From assembly GCA_017551025.1 (NCBI GenBank), contig JAFZNG010000023.1:62001-126000 (forward strand): DNA of 64,000 nt. Direction: 5' to 3'. This document shows positions 18,312 through 26,854 of this stretch, one piece after another. How positions within the stretch are numbered: position 1 is the first letter of the stretch; each line of letters begins with the position of its first letter. A program made the position numbers and the translations under genes. The notes beneath the pieces are model-generated. The model was not told where the DNA came from. It saw only the letters and a program-made list of their open reading frames with translations, and ran no database searches. The DNA comes from Paludibacteraceae bacterium. Lineage in GTDB: Bacteria > Bacteroidota > Bacteroidia > Bacteroidales > Paludibacteraceae.

Positions 18312-19469
18312 TTAACAGTTAAACAGGTTCCTAAAGAAGTTCTTCTTATCCGCCGAACCCGGAACGATATTCGGACTCGACTGGAGTTTTTCGATCAGTT
18401 GCCGCTCGTCCTTCGACAGGTTCTCCGGGATATAGACGCCCACGTTGATGAGCAGATCGCCCTGACCGTACTGACGGCCGTACTGATCCAGGTGCGGCAG
18501 ACCTTTGCCACGCATGCGCAGCACCTTACCCGGCTGTGTACCGGCGGCTATCGTGATCTTCGCCTCACCGCCCAGCGTAGGTATCTGTACCTGTCCGCCC
18601 AGGATAGCCGTAGGCATATCCAGCAGCAGGTTGTAGATCAGGTCATCGCCCTGACGGATCAGGTCGTTGTGCGCTTCTTCCTCAATCAGCACAAGCAGGT
18701 CACCCGGCATACCGCCACGCGGCGCCGCATTACCCTTACCCGAGACGGTCATCGTCATGCCGTCGGCTATACCGGCAGGGATATGTATCGTGATGATCTC
18801 CTCGTCGCGAATGACACCCTCACCCTGGCACTTGGTGCACTTATTCCGGATGATCGTACCCTCGCCGTGACACTCCGGACACTCCGTCTGCATCTGCATC
18901 ATGCCCAAAAAGCCGCGTTGCTGACGATAGACGACGCCACGACCCTTACACTGCTGACAGGTCTCGCCCTCGCGTCCGTCCGCACTACCCGTACCTTTAC
19001 AGTCCGGACAGCCGACCAGTTTACGCACCTTGATCTTCTTATCTACACCCGTTGCAATCTCTTCGAGCGTCAGGCGCACCTTGACGCGCAGATCCGTACC
19101 GCGACGTACTCTTCGGTTGGCGCTACCGGTGTAACCGCTCATGAAGTCACGGATGTCAAATCCCGCATTGGCAAACACATCACCAAACTGCTGGAAGATA
19201 TCCTCCATCGACATACCGCCACCCGAGAAGCCCGATGCGCCCTGCATACCGGCATGACCGAACTGGTCATAACGTTGCCGTTTCTGCGGGTCGCTCAGCA
19301 CCTCATACGCCTCCGCAGCCTCCTTGAATTTCTCCTCGGCGGCCTTATCACCCGGATTCTTGTCAGGGTGATACTGGATGGCTTTCTTGCGGTAAGCCTT
19401 CTTTATGTCATCCGCACTGGCGTTCTTATCTACGCCCAGCACTTCATAATAATCTCGTTTTTCTGCCAT
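18312..19469 (-). CDS. dnaJ: Chaperone DnaJ
   Basis: A 385-residue Hsp40. The J domain carries HPD at 34-36, followed by a Gly/Phe-rich linker, four CxxCxGxG-type zinc motifs ([32 protein letters not shown]) and the C-terminal substrate-binding domain. It stimulates the ATPase of DnaK (dnaK not in window) in protein folding. It follows grpE by 41 bases, a usual pairing in Bacteroidales. Full length. Confidence 0.97.
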   Translation of the reverse strand: MAEKRDYYEVLGVDKNASADDIKKAYRKKAIQYHPDKNPGDKAAEEKFKEAAEAYEVLSDPQKRQRYDQFGHAGMQGASGFSGGGMSMEDIFQQFGDVFANAGFDIRDFMSGYTGSANRRVRRGTDLRVKVRLTLEEIATGVDKKIKVRKLVGCPDCKGTGSADGREGETCQQCKGRGVVYRQQRGFLGMMQMQTECPECHGEGTIIRNKCTKCQGEGVIRDEEIITIHIPAGIADGMTMTVSGKGNAAPRGGMPGDLLVLIEEEAHNDLIRQGDDLIYNLLLDMPTAILGGQVQIPTLGGEAKITIAAGTQPGKVLRMRGKGLPHLDQYGRQYGQGDLLINVGVYIPENLSKDERQLIEKLQSSPNIVPGSADKKNFFRNLFNC

Positions 19470-19510
19470 AATTCTTTCAGATTATTCCGATTACTCTGAT
19501 TACTCTGAAT

Positions 19511-20068
19511 TTATTCTCCCACCACCACTTTGGCGAAGCGAATCACTTTATCGCCCAGTTTATAGCCGCGTTGGGTGCAGTCGACTACCTTGCCCTTCTT
19601 GTCCTCACCGGCCGCAAAGGTCGTGATGGCCTCATGTTCGTCTGTATTGAAGTCCACGCCTTCGGTCTCGATGGCATGTACGTCCTGCTTGTCGAGGAAA
19701 CTGAGGAACTTCTGCTGGATCAGGCGAATACCCTCACGCACAGCCTCTATATCGTCGGTCTTTTCCATAGCGGCTACCGCACGCTCGAAGTCATCCACCA
19801 GCGGCAGCATCTCCGTGAAGATACGCTCACCGGCGGTCTCTATCAATTCCTGTTTCTCCTTATTGGTACGACGACGGTAGTTGTCAAACTCCGCCAGCAT
19901 ACGTAGGTTCTTGTCCTCCAGTTCGGCAATGCGTGCCTCCAGCTCTTCAGCCGTAGGCTGCGCCTCGGCTTCAGCGGCCGCTTCCGTGGGCTGCGATGCT
20001 TGCTGGGTCTCCTGCTCCGGAGCCATCTGCTCCAATTCCTCGTCCTGTACTTTCTTATCTTTCTTCAT
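19511..20068 (-). CDS. grpE: Nucleotide exchange factor GrpE
   Basis: A 185-residue GrpE with an acidic Gln/Glu-rich disordered N-terminus (about 1-40), a long coiled coil (EELEARIAELEDKNLRML) and the C-terminal beta domain (VDFNTDEHEAITT, GDKVIRFAKVVVGE). It releases ADP from DnaK. It lies directly upstream of dnaJ on the same strand. Confidence 0.96.
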   Translation of the reverse strand: MKKDKKVQDEELEQMAPEQETQQASQPTEAAAEAEAQPTAEELEARIAELEDKNLRMLAEFDNYRRRTNKEKQELIETAGERIFTEMLPLVDDFERAVAAMEKTDDIEAVREGIRLIQQKFLSFLDKQDVHAIETEGVDFNTDEHEAITTFAAGEDKKGKVVDCTQRGYKLGDKVIRFAKVVVGE

Positions 20069-20149
20069 AATTCCTTGCTTTCATTTGTCAACGCTTCTTG
20101 CTCAATTATCGTGCCATCACGGCATGGTCTGCCAAAATGTCATAGCAGC

Positions 20150-21079
20150 TTAGTCGAGCGTGAAGCTGAACTGACCGATCTGATTGCCTTCCGCGAAGAA
20201 CTCTACGCGGTAGGTTCCCTCCTGCGGCTCACCGGAGAACGACCAGTAGAACGTACCGTTATATACCTCGCCGGCATACTCGATCTCCTGCTTGAGCGAA
20301 TACGGTACTTCGCCGTCCTCAAACGGGAATACCTTGCTCTCCTGCTCGCCCAATAGACGGTCCGACGGACTGATCAACCGCAGGTACACGGTCTTCATAC
20401 CCGGTTCCGTGGTGATATTCTTACCGATGGTATAGTCGAGCTGCAGCTTCACGGTCTTGCGCAGATAACGCGTCTTCTTGTCGCGGTTGTTGAGCGGCGT
20501 CATCTCGAAATGCGTCACGTCCAGCTGTTTGGCACGCGTGACGGTCTCGGTCAGTTGCTGGTTCTGAGTGGTCAGGTGAGTGTTGCGCTGCCGCATCTGC
20601 TGGTTCTCCTGCTTTACCTGCTCGTTCTCAGCCGTCAGTTGCTGGTTCTGGGTGTTGAGTTCGTCTATCTGACGCACATAGCCCATGATCAGTTCACGTA
20701 CAGCCGCCAGTTCCTTTAGGAGCGCATTGATGCGCGCCTTGTCCGACGAGTTCTCCTGACGCAACTTCTTGATCTGACTCACCAGGTCCTTGGCATGCTC
20801 GGTCTGCTGGTCCAGCAGTTGCTGGAGCGAGTCGTTATCCAGTTTCAGGTGCTCGAAGGTCTGGAGCTGTTCGTCCAGGGCATGCTCGTCGTCAAAACGC
20901 AACACGGCCTGCGACTGCTCAAAACTGACCTGCTCGTTGAGATTGAATATCTCGCGGTCTTTCTCTTCGTTCTCCTTGCGCAAATGACTCATCGTGATGA
21001 GCAGCACCACGATACCGATCATAGCCAGCGCACATATGCCGGAGACGATCCACACAATCGTTTTTGTATTCTTATCCAT
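20150..21079 (-). CDS. Membrane-anchored coiled-coil protein
   Basis: A 309-residue protein with one N-terminal membrane segment (TIVWIVSGICALAMIGIVVLL), then a long coiled coil (about 30-180) full of QL/NQQL heptads, and a C-terminal beta-sandwich-like domain (YTIGKNITTEPGMKTVYLRL to GTYRVEFFAEGNQIGQFSF). The topology suggests an inner-membrane protein facing the periplasm. It sits 3 bases after murF and upstream of grpE-dnaJ, so a link to cell-wall synthesis or envelope stress is possible. I do not recognise a named family. Confidence 0.8.
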   Translation of the reverse strand: MDKNTKTIVWIVSGICALAMIGIVVLLITMSHLRKENEEKDREIFNLNEQVSFEQSQAVLRFDDEHALDEQLQTFEHLKLDNDSLQQLLDQQTEHAKDLVSQIKKLRQENSSDKARINALLKELAAVRELIMGYVRQIDELNTQNQQLTAENEQVKQENQQMRQRNTHLTTQNQQLTETVTRAKQLDVTHFEMTPLNNRDKKTRYLRKTVKLQLDYTIGKNITTEPGMKTVYLRLISPSDRLLGEQESKVFPFEDGEVPYSLKQEIEYAGEVYNGTFYWSFSGEPQEGTYRVEFFAEGNQIGQFSFTLD

Positions 21080-21082
21080 AAC

Positions 21083-22282
21083 TTATAAGAGCGGAATAAT
21101 TTTTTCTAGTTGGTTGGAGCGCGAACCCTTGAGCAGGATACGATACCCGCTCAGCGGATGCGCCTCCAGATAGGCGGCCAGGTCTTCTACGCGGTCAAAT
21201 ATCTCGTATGGCGCCGTGGTCTCGCGATACTCTTCGCCAACCAGCAGCACTTTATCCGCCTTGCGCTCCAGGAGCATATTGACGATATTCTGGTGCTCCA
21301 ATTGGCTGTATGTACCCAGTTCGCGCATCGCCCCGAGTATATAACATTCGCCATTAGCCGTTTGCCTTTCGCCTCTCGAGAAAGCTTCTATCGCCGCCGT
21401 CATCGAGGTGGGGTTGGCGTTGTACGCATCTACGACTACGGTGTTCTTCTCCGTCTGCATCAACTGCGAACGGTTGTTGCTCGGCACGTAATCACGTATG
21501 GCCTCCAGCGCCACTTCTCGACTCACGCCGAAGTAATCGCCTATGCGCATCGCCGCCGATACGTTCTCCGCATTGTATTCGCCTACCAGGTGCGTGCCCT
21601 CCGGCATTCTACCCGTATGATAGGGGATGATATGCGCCGACAGGCCCGAATTGCCTAAAGCATCCAGGGTCATCTGGAATAAATACGGATTATCCGCATT
21701 GCGGAAGATCTGTCCGTCGTGTGCGATGAGATAGTCGTATAGCTCGCGCTTGGTGCGCATGACACCCGCAAACGAACCGAATCCCTGCAGATGCGCACGA
21801 CCTACGTTGGTGATCAAGCCGTAGTTGGGTTCGGCGATCTCTACCAGTTCCTTGATATCTCCCGGATGACTGGCACCCATCTCTACGATCGCCATCTCGT
21901 GTGCGCGCGTGATACTTAATAAGGTAAGAGGCACACCGAGTTGGTTATTCAGGTTGCCCTGGGTATAGTAGATCTTGTATTTCCGGCTCAGCACCGCCGC
22001 CGTCAGTTCCTTGGTCGTCGTCTTGCCGTTCGTTCCCGTGATACCCAGGATCGGCAGTCCCAGTTCGCGGCGCCAAGCGCGAGCGAGGTCCTGGAGTTCT
22101 GCCAGGGCATTCTCGCCCGAGATAATATACTCCGCCCCATCCCTTCGGGCCTGGTCCACAAACTGATTGCCGTCGAAATGCTCTCCCTTGAGCGCCACAA
22201 AGACGCAGCCGGGTGTTACCCGGCGGCTGTCTGTGGTTACGGTGAGGGATTCCTTATTTTTTATTAGAAAATTCCAATTCAT
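21083..22282 (-). CDS. murF: UDP-MurNAc-tripeptide-D-Ala-D-Ala ligase MurF
   Basis: A 399-residue Mur ligase. The P-loop is GITGTNGKTTT (80-90), and further marks are GASHPGDIKELVEIAEP and VVVDAYNANPTSM. It adds D-Ala-D-Ala to the peptidoglycan precursor in the cytoplasm. The N-terminal domain is somewhat compact, as in other Bacteroidales. The gene has a leader of about 110 bases with a large inverted repeat, downstream of a strong promoter (22401-22432) that now adjoins the left end of an integrated element. Confidence 0.96.
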   Translation of the reverse strand: MNWNFLIKNKESLTVTTDSRRVTPGCVFVALKGEHFDGNQFVDQARRDGAEYIISGENALAELQDLARAWRRELGLPILGITGTNGKTTTKELTAAVLSRKYKIYYTQGNLNNQLGVPLTLLSITRAHEMAIVEMGASHPGDIKELVEIAEPNYGLITNVGRAHLQGFGSFAGVMRTKRELYDYLIAHDGQIFRNADNPYLFQMTLDALGNSGLSAHIIPYHTGRMPEGTHLVGEYNAENVSAAMRIGDYFGVSREVALEAIRDYVPSNNRSQLMQTEKNTVVVDAYNANPTSMTAAIEAFSRGERQTANGECYILGAMRELGTYSQLEHQNIVNMLLERKADKVLLVGEEYRETTAPYEIFDRVEDLAAYLEAHPLSGYRILLKGSRSNQLEKIIPLL

Positions 22283-22310
22283 TATACAACTGCTTGATTT
22301 TCAAAAAGAA

Positions 22311-22382
22311 AGCCCTTGCGTGCAAGTTGGCGGGTAACAAAATAGTGACAAAACAGCACTTTTATCAACTTGCAAAGGGCTC
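22311..22382 (-). promoter_or_regulatory. Large inverted repeat in murF leader
   Basis: AGCCCTT and GCAAGTTG on one side pair with CAACTTGC and AGGGCT on the other, over about 72 bases. On the minus strand the distal arm is followed by TTTCTTTTTG, so it resembles an attenuator or terminator between the promoter and the murF ATG. It could also be a recombination-site structure of the adjacent element. Confidence 0.5.
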
Positions 22383-22400
22383 TCTTTTGATTTCACGCTG

Positions 22401-22432
22401 CAAAGGTACTACTTTTTTTTGATATACGCAAG
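22401..22432 (-). promoter_or_regulatory. Bacteroidota promoter for murF
   Basis: On the minus strand: CTTG (22432-22429), 20 bases (CGTATATC, eight A, GTAG), TACCTTTG (22408-22401). It lies just beside the left end of the integrated element, and a 41-base stretch around it matches the integrase promoter with two differences. Confidence 0.8.
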
Positions 22433-22458
22433 AAAAAGCGCCATTTTTTTAGCGCTTT
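22433..22458 (-). terminator. Terminator at left end of integrated element
   Basis: Minus strand: AAAGCGC, a 10-base A-rich loop, GCGCTTT, followed by further T. It overlaps the 3' end of the small repeat-coding frame and insulates the murF promoter from element transcription. Confidence 0.65.
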
Positions 22459-22640
22459 CCCTCTATCTCTCCAATATCACCCCACGGCTCGGGCACGTCA
22501 CCATCCCACAACTCGGGCAAATCCAGATCCCACAACTCGAGCACGTTACCATCCCACGGCTCGGGTACATAATTTCGCACACTCATATATTTTGATTTTA
22601 AGCCACGTTTTTTGCTGCGGCCGTGCAACTTATTATACAT
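22449..22640 (-). CDS. Possible small protein with WD-rich octapeptide repeats
   Basis: A 63-residue frame beginning MYNKLHGRSKKRGLKSKY. After a basic N-terminus it holds eight-residue repeats (VPEPWDGN, VLELWDLD, LPELWDGD, VPEPWGDI) written by a 24-bp tandem DNA repeat. The reading frame is kept through the repeats, and the Trp-Asp pattern is consistent, which favours coding. No family is recognised; a non-coding repeat remains possible. It ends inside a terminator hairpin. Confidence 0.42.
   Translation of the reverse strand: MYNKLHGRSKKRGLKSKYMSVRNYVPEPWDGNVLELWDLDLPELWDGDVPEPWGDIGEIEGKR
22481..22567. repeat. 24-bp tandem repeat, 3.6 copies
   Basis: Units begin CCCAC at 22481, 22505, 22529 and 22553 and share CTCGGGCAC or close variants. 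Spacing is exactly 24 bp, a multiple of three, with no unique spacers, so it is not a CRISPR array. Confidence 0.85.
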
Positions 22641-22669
22641 TCAGTTTAGCGCACGCAAATCGCCGCTAA

Positions 22670-22693
22670 AGCCCGCTAAACAGCGTTGCGCGG
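22670..22693 (-). terminator. GC-rich hairpin after VRR-NUC gene
   Basis: Minus strand: GCCCGC, 12-base loop, GCGGGC, then TTTA, 27 bases after the nuclease stop. The T-run is short, so it is a weak terminator candidate. Confidence 0.45.
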
Positions 22694-22719
22694 GCGCGCG
22701 CACTATATGTGCGTAGATA

Positions 22720-23271
22720 CTAAATAATTCTAACAGCCGTTAGCCGGTTGTACAATTCTATGTATTCAGTAAAATTGTGCACAAACTCATATATACCGCC
22801 GGCGGCTTGCACCTCTGCTTGCACCTGCATTTGGTCGCTACGGGGCTTATCTTTTCCGGCCTTGATCTCCAGTTGCACCGCACGGCCGTTTATGACTGCC
22901 GAAATATCAGCTAGCCCCCTGCGTGCCGCCGTGGATCTCCACAGCCCTCGCCGTTGGTCGTATATCCCCGTTGTATTTACACGGCTTGCAAAGTGCCCGT
23001 GCATTTGCAGGTGCGCTATTATAGCGCGCGTTAGGCCGTTGGCCGTATCATCCCGAAAAATAGTGCGTACTCTACACTCCGGCGGGATGCGTGACAGCCT
23101 TGCGGCCTTGCGTGCGTTGTACTCGTTTTCAAAATCTATCAGCGCCTGCGGCTTTATATATTGCGCCCGCTTTGTGGCGCGTGGGCTTTTCGCCGCAGCG
23201 AGGTGCGTGCCAAATAAGCCCCGCCAGTTGCTCCAATTACCTACAATAATCTCGTTACCCATTGCACACAA
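22720..23271 (-). CDS. VRR-NUC-type nuclease of the integrated element
   Basis: A 183-residue protein whose C-terminal half has the VRR-NUC PD-(D/E)xK pattern: GLADISAV (D122), QLEIKAGKD (E135, K137), then a Gln-rich helix (SDQMQVQAEVQAAGG). It begins inside the upstream gene (overlap 17 bases, or 8 if M4 is the start). Such nucleases are common in phages and small integrative elements and cut branched or recombination intermediates. It is the last clear gene of the element operon. Confidence 0.8.
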   Translation of the reverse strand: MCAMGNEIIVGNWSNWRGLFGTHLAAAKSPRATKRAQYIKPQALIDFENEYNARKAARLSRIPPECRVRTIFRDDTANGLTRAIIAHLQMHGHFASRVNTTGIYDQRRGLWRSTAARRGLADISAVINGRAVQLEIKAGKDKPRSDQMQVQAEVQAAGGIYEFVHNFTEYIELYNRLTAVRII

Positions 23272-24025
23272 AATTTACAGCGGTTGCACCTATAGTTTGC
23301 AAATAGCCCCTTGCCTTATCTTGGCCGGCTTTGCCTATTGCATCACGGGCTGCGGCCGTGCATCGTATATTCAGCACGCCCTCGCCATCCTCTTGCGCAA
23401 GTTGCGCCCCGTACAACTCTAGCGCCCTTGTATCCCTGCATCCAGTACGTTCTAAATAGTTTGCAGCGCAGGTTAGTGCGGCCTTATCGTCAGCCTCTAT
23501 TAGTCCCGCCGCAGCATATGCTACGGGGTTTTTAGCCATAGCCGCCCGAGCGTATTTTGCGTGCAAATCGGCCGCCTTAATAATATAGCCCTTGCGCAGC
23601 AAGGCTAGCCCTAAATCAAACTCATTTAAAGCCTTTTGCCCCGCAAGGTCCGCTAGGGCCTGCATAGTATTGTTATTGCTTTGTGTTGTATTGTTTTGTA
23701 TTGCTTTGCTTTGTATTGTTAGGTCCTGCTCGGCCCTGCTTGGTCCTGCTTGGGTGCTTTTGCCGTTTTCTGCTCTCCGGCTGTTAGCCTCTCGCCTCGC
23801 CTCGCATAGTTCGTCCAGATCCCCCTCTAGTAGCGCGAGCGCTATAGCCGCAGCACTTGATAGATCATTGACGCTTGGCATCTCTCCTGCATTATACACT
23901 TTAGCCAGTTGGTAGCCAATAATATACTCATATAAGCCGCAGCGCTCTTTTTCGTCTGGCACGGCTGTTCGTATTCCTCGCACCCATTTTTCGTAAACGT
24001 GTGCGTGTGGCCTTGCCTTGCTCAT
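23255..24025 (-). CDS. DUF6291-like phage/element protein
   Basis: A 256-residue protein. The N-terminal 75 residues (VYEKWVRGIRTAVPDEKERC, YQLAKVYNAGEMP) resemble the DUF6291-type domain of phage replication-associated proteins. A Gln/Asn/Thr-rich linker (about 105-120, written by short repeats of TTGTATTG type) leads to an Ala-rich helical C-terminus. It overlaps the HTH gene by ATGA and the nuclease gene by 17 bases. A replication or regulatory role is inferred from context only. Confidence 0.62.
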   Translation of the reverse strand: MSKARPHAHVYEKWVRGIRTAVPDEKERCGLYEYIIGYQLAKVYNAGEMPSVNDLSSAAAIALALLEGDLDELCEARREANSRRAENGKSTQAGPSRAEQDLTIQSKAIQNNTTQSNNNTMQALADLAGQKALNEFDLGLALLRKGYIIKAADLHAKYARAAMAKNPVAYAAAGLIEADDKAALTCAANYLERTGCRDTRALELYGAQLAQEDGEGVLNIRCTAAARDAIGKAGQDKARGYLQTIGATAVNFVCNG

Positions 24026-24318
24026 AGCACACCCCCTTTCGTTGCGCAGCGTGTGGCCGCCCGCGTGTCTAATTCCTCATTAGTAGGCACGCGCACGGCT
24101 GTTAGCCATTGCTCTAACTCTACGCGCTTAAAGTACGTAAATTTGCCGCCTTGGCTCTTGTAGTGTGGGATACGTTTAGCGCTCACTAGTTTATAAAGGT
24201 TGCACTTTGTTACCCCCATAAAAGCCGCAGCATCTTGCATTGTCAAAATAGGCTTTGCAGCAAGTAGCGCTGCGGCCTTGATCTCTTGCAATTCCTGCAA
24301 TATTTTTTCGTCCGCCAT
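24022..24318 (-). CDS. MerR-like helix-turn-helix protein (excisionase type)
   Basis: A 98-residue protein with the helix-turn-helix layout of Xis/MerR-type domains: ILTMQDAAAFMGVTKCNLYK, then IPHYKSQGGKFTYFKRVELE, the common recognition-wing pattern ending before a final helix. It could be the excisionase or repressor paired with the integrase. It is the first gene of a three-gene overlapping operon and has a host-like promoter at 24438-24469. Confidence 0.82.
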   Translation of the reverse strand: MADEKILQELQEIKAAALLAAKPILTMQDAAAFMGVTKCNLYKLVSAKRIPHYKSQGGKFTYFKRVELEQWLTAVRVPTNEELDTRAATRCATKGGVL

Positions 24319-24437
24319 TGTTATATATTTGTTTAGCGGTTTGGCGGTTTGGGCACGCTGTAGCCGCGCCCCTCACCTTTGCCAGTTGGCTATTGTCCTG
24401 CAGGGTGCTACATTGCCCCGCATTTCAATTTCCGGTG

Positions 24438-24469
24438 CAAAGGTACTGCTTTTTTTCGGGGTATGCGAG
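24438..24469 (-). promoter_or_regulatory. Promoter of the element HTH operon
   Basis: Minus strand: CTCG (poor -33), 20 bases ending AAAAAAAGCAG, then TACCTTTG (24445-24438). The -7 box and spacer end match other promoters in the window. A leader of about 110 bases follows. Confidence 0.7.
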
Positions 24470-24523
24470 CATTTTTTTACTAAAAAAGGCATAAAAAAAT
24501 AAGGGATGACAAAGCAAAATAAA

Positions 24524-24585
24524 GCAAGCCGCCTTATATCAGCGACTTGCTCAAAATCAAATGACAGTCATTTGCGGCTGTCATT
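24524..24585 (-). terminator. Tandem terminators after the 261-aa gene
   Basis: Two minus-strand hairpins: AATGACAG/CTGTCATT (24585-24560) followed by TTGATTTTG, and GCAAGTCGC/GCGGCTTGC (24550-24524) followed by TTTATTTTG. They separate the 261-aa gene from the HTH operon. Confidence 0.8.
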
Positions 24586-24597
24586 TATACACATTTT

Positions 24598-25383
24598 TTA
24601 CTTTAATTTTGCCGGCGGGTAAAATGTCAGATCCACCCCGTACGCTTTAGCAATTTCAGCGTAAAAACTTTTCCACGTTACGGGCTGTTTGGCAACATTA
24701 AATAAATCTAGTATTTTGCGGGCTATATCTTTATCACACTCGCCATCTTTTAGTGCTTTGTAGATCGTATCTGCAGCCTTTATAAAAAGTACCTTTTGCG
24801 CTGTAGTTTTAAAGTAACGTACCTCTATAGCATTTTGGTCGTAACTACTCATTGGGCGCAAGTCCGCACGCGCATTATTTACCTTTTCCGGTGTAGCCCT
24901 ATTTGGCTGCGGCATATCAGCATATAGTAAGCGCTTAATATATGCGCCATAATCACCCGCTTGTGCGGCGGATCGCTGCGGCTCGGGTATAGTATAAAAG
25001 CCGCCCTCTTTATCCCGTTGCCAATACTCCAAAATAGTATACAGCGCAGCCCCTTTTATGCGGCGAGCCGCGTCAAATATCTTTGTATCCGTCCAATAGT
25101 CAGTCATCAGCCTTGCATCGTGCAAGTCTAATTGCCGGCCATCCTCTATTACTTCGATTAAAATAATATACCTGCGGACTAAATCGGCATACTCTTGTAT
25201 TTCGTCTTGGTTATCTTTGTCGCGCCGCGCCCGCAACAAGTAATCTATAAATATTGCCTCTGCCGGTTTGTGTTCTATACGGCTTTTTATCACAAACTCG
25301 CCCGCGTCAAATTCTGCATAATCTCTCGGCAAAGGCAAATCTTTAAAATGCTCTGAAAGCATATGCAATACTATATCATCCAT
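24598..25383 (-). CDS. Unrecognised 261-aa protein of the integrated element
   Basis: A 261-residue soluble, mostly helical protein with many charged residues (MDDIVLHMLSEHFKDL, PAEAIFIDYLLRARRDKDN). No membrane segment, signal peptide or motif is recognised. It lies 2 bases after the 77-aa gene and is followed by two terminators, so it ends the integrase transcript. Elements of this kind often carry a control or replication protein here, but nothing in the sequence proves it. Confidence 0.68.
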   Translation of the reverse strand: MDDIVLHMLSEHFKDLPLPRDYAEFDAGEFVIKSRIEHKPAEAIFIDYLLRARRDKDNQDEIQEYADLVRRYIILIEVIEDGRQLDLHDARLMTDYWTDTKIFDAARRIKGAALYTILEYWQRDKEGGFYTIPEPQRSAAQAGDYGAYIKRLLYADMPQPNRATPEKVNNARADLRPMSSYDQNAIEVRYFKTTAQKVLFIKAADTIYKALKDGECDKDIARKILDLFNVAKQPVTWKSFYAEIAKAYGVDLTFYPPAKLK

Positions 25384-25385
25384 TG

Positions 25386-25619
25386 TTACCCGTTTTTATG
25401 TGTTTGCTCTTTTATGGCTAGCGCTAGCCGTAGCCGCGCATTTTCCTCTAAAACGCTAAAAAGTCGCTGCATTAGTACTGCATTTTGCCGATCCGCAGCG
25501 CGTAGCATTTCCAAAAACATTTCGGTATCTGCGCCGGCATACGCAATAGCCGTGCCGCCTTGGCACGCTATTGCCGTACAACCCGCCATTTGCGCTTTTG
25601 TTATACTGATCATTGTCAC
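25386..25619 (-). CDS. Small 77-aa element protein
   Basis: A 77-residue protein with an Ala/Cys/Gly-rich N-terminal half (KAQMAGCTAIACQGGTAIAY) and a C-terminal helix (MLRAADRQNAVLMQRLFSVL). It sits 13 bases after the integrase stop and 2 bases before the 261-aa gene. No family recognised; coding is supported by tight packing. Confidence 0.6.
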   Translation of the reverse strand: MTMISITKAQMAGCTAIACQGGTAIAYAGADTEMFLEMLRAADRQNAVLMQRLFSVLEENARLRLALAIKEQTHKNG

Positions 25620-25632
25620 CCGACATTAGTCA

Positions 25633-26793
25633 TCAAAAAATATTATCCAGTAGGCTCACAGCCTCTTGCTTTTTAGCATCTACTATCTTGGCATATATTT
25701 GCGTAGTCGTTATATCCGCGTGCCCTAATAGTTTGCTAGTCGTGTAAAGATCTGCGCCCTCGGTTAGCAACAGCGTTGCGAACGTGTGACGGGCTGTATG
25801 AAAAGTTACGTGCTTATTGATCCCAGCTGCGGCTGCCAGTTGGCGCACGTGCGCGCTTATTGTTTCGTAACTATTTGCCAAATTACAAAATACCTTGTCA
25901 CCATCCGCCGCAGCCCCGCGCTCCGGCATATATGCTTGCGCTTGCTGTGAAATAGGTACATATAGCATTTCTTGCGTTTTCTGCATACGTATCTCTATGC
26001 GTTTTTTTCCTTTGCTTTCGGCTATATTAGCCCACGTTAGCCGGCGCACATCGGATATACGCAAGCCGCAAAAGCAACAAAATAAAAAGGCCTGCTTTGT
26101 TGCTTGGGCCGCAGCCATATAGCGCTGATCATAATCGGGCTGCGCCTCAATTACGCGCTGCAATTCCTCTTTAGTTAGGTAACATCTTTGCGAGGCCGGC
26201 ACTTTAATCTTATCACTACTACACAATTGTGTATTGGGATTTTGGGCAATAATACCATTGCGCACAGCCACATTTAAAGCACACACAAAGCGCACATAAT
26301 AAGCGCGAGCACTTGAAGCCGTAAGCGCACCCGTCCGCCCTTTATATGTATTAGTCAAAAAATGTGCAAAGCCGGCACAAAAATCTCTATCCGCATCAGC
26401 AAGTTTTGTGCTCTTGCCTGCAAATAACTCTAGCGCCTTTGCCGTGGCCGCATCTAGCAAGCGTAACTTATTACTCTGCTGTGCTTGTGTACGCGGGTAA
26501 TTTAAAAGCCACTCTACTAGCAAAATCTTATTGCCCTGCTGCGGTGTTAGGCCTGCCGTGCCTTTGGCTAATTCAATTACGCGCTGCGACTTAATAGCAT
26601 TTGCCGCCCGCAGCGTTTGCTCATTTTGCGTGCGGTCGGTTGCTGTGCGCTCGGGTATTATGTACAACTTTAAAAAATCGTACTGCCTTTTCCCGTTTTG
26701 ATAAATGTCTAGGTAAATTGATTTGTTACCATTAGCCAGTTGCTTAAAGCGCAAGCGCACCGGCTCTTTTGCTTTTAAAGATTTACGTGCCAT
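25633..26793 (-). CDS. Tyrosine recombinase / phage integrase
   Basis: A 386-residue integrase with an N-terminal arm-binding region, a core-binding domain (about 100-200) and a catalytic domain. Catalytic residues visible: R245 (FCGLRISDVR), H332 and R335 (FHTARHTFATLL), H358 (LLGHADITTTQIY) and nucleophile Y367. The layout is that of Bacteroidota mobile-element integrases. It is transcribed from a strong host-type promoter (26820-26851) and starts the transcript that includes the 77-aa and 261-aa genes. It should integrate and, with the HTH protein, excise the element. Confidence 0.95.
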   Translation of the reverse strand: MARKSLKAKEPVRLRFKQLANGNKSIYLDIYQNGKRQYDFLKLYIIPERTATDRTQNEQTLRAANAIKSQRVIELAKGTAGLTPQQGNKILLVEWLLNYPRTQAQQSNKLRLLDAATAKALELFAGKSTKLADADRDFCAGFAHFLTNTYKGRTGALTASSARAYYVRFVCALNVAVRNGIIAQNPNTQLCSSDKIKVPASQRCYLTKEELQRVIEAQPDYDQRYMAAAQATKQAFLFCCFCGLRISDVRRLTWANIAESKGKKRIEIRMQKTQEMLYVPISQQAQAYMPERGAAADGDKVFCNLANSYETISAHVRQLAAAAGINKHVTFHTARHTFATLLLTEGADLYTTSKLLGHADITTTQIYAKIVDAKKQEAVSLLDNIF

Positions 26794-26819
26794 ATTTGTC
26801 TATATTTTGTTATCCGCTG

Positions 26820-26851
26820 CAAAGGTACTGCTTTTTTTTGATATATGCAAG
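26820..26851 (-). promoter_or_regulatory. Bacteroidota promoter for integrase
   Basis: Minus strand: CTTG (26851-26848), 20 bases (CATATATC, eight A, GCAG), TACCTTTG (26827-26820), 27 bases upstream of the integrase ATG. Confidence 0.8.
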
Positions 26852-26854
26852 AAA

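Noticed and set aside
18399..19499. 366-codon plus-strand frame opposite dnaJ
   Set aside because: Antisense shadow of dnaJ; residues are Thr/Arg/His-rich without any domain.
22481..22567. CRISPR-like direct repeats
   Set aside because: Units are contiguous 24-bp tandem repeats without unique spacers or cas genes.
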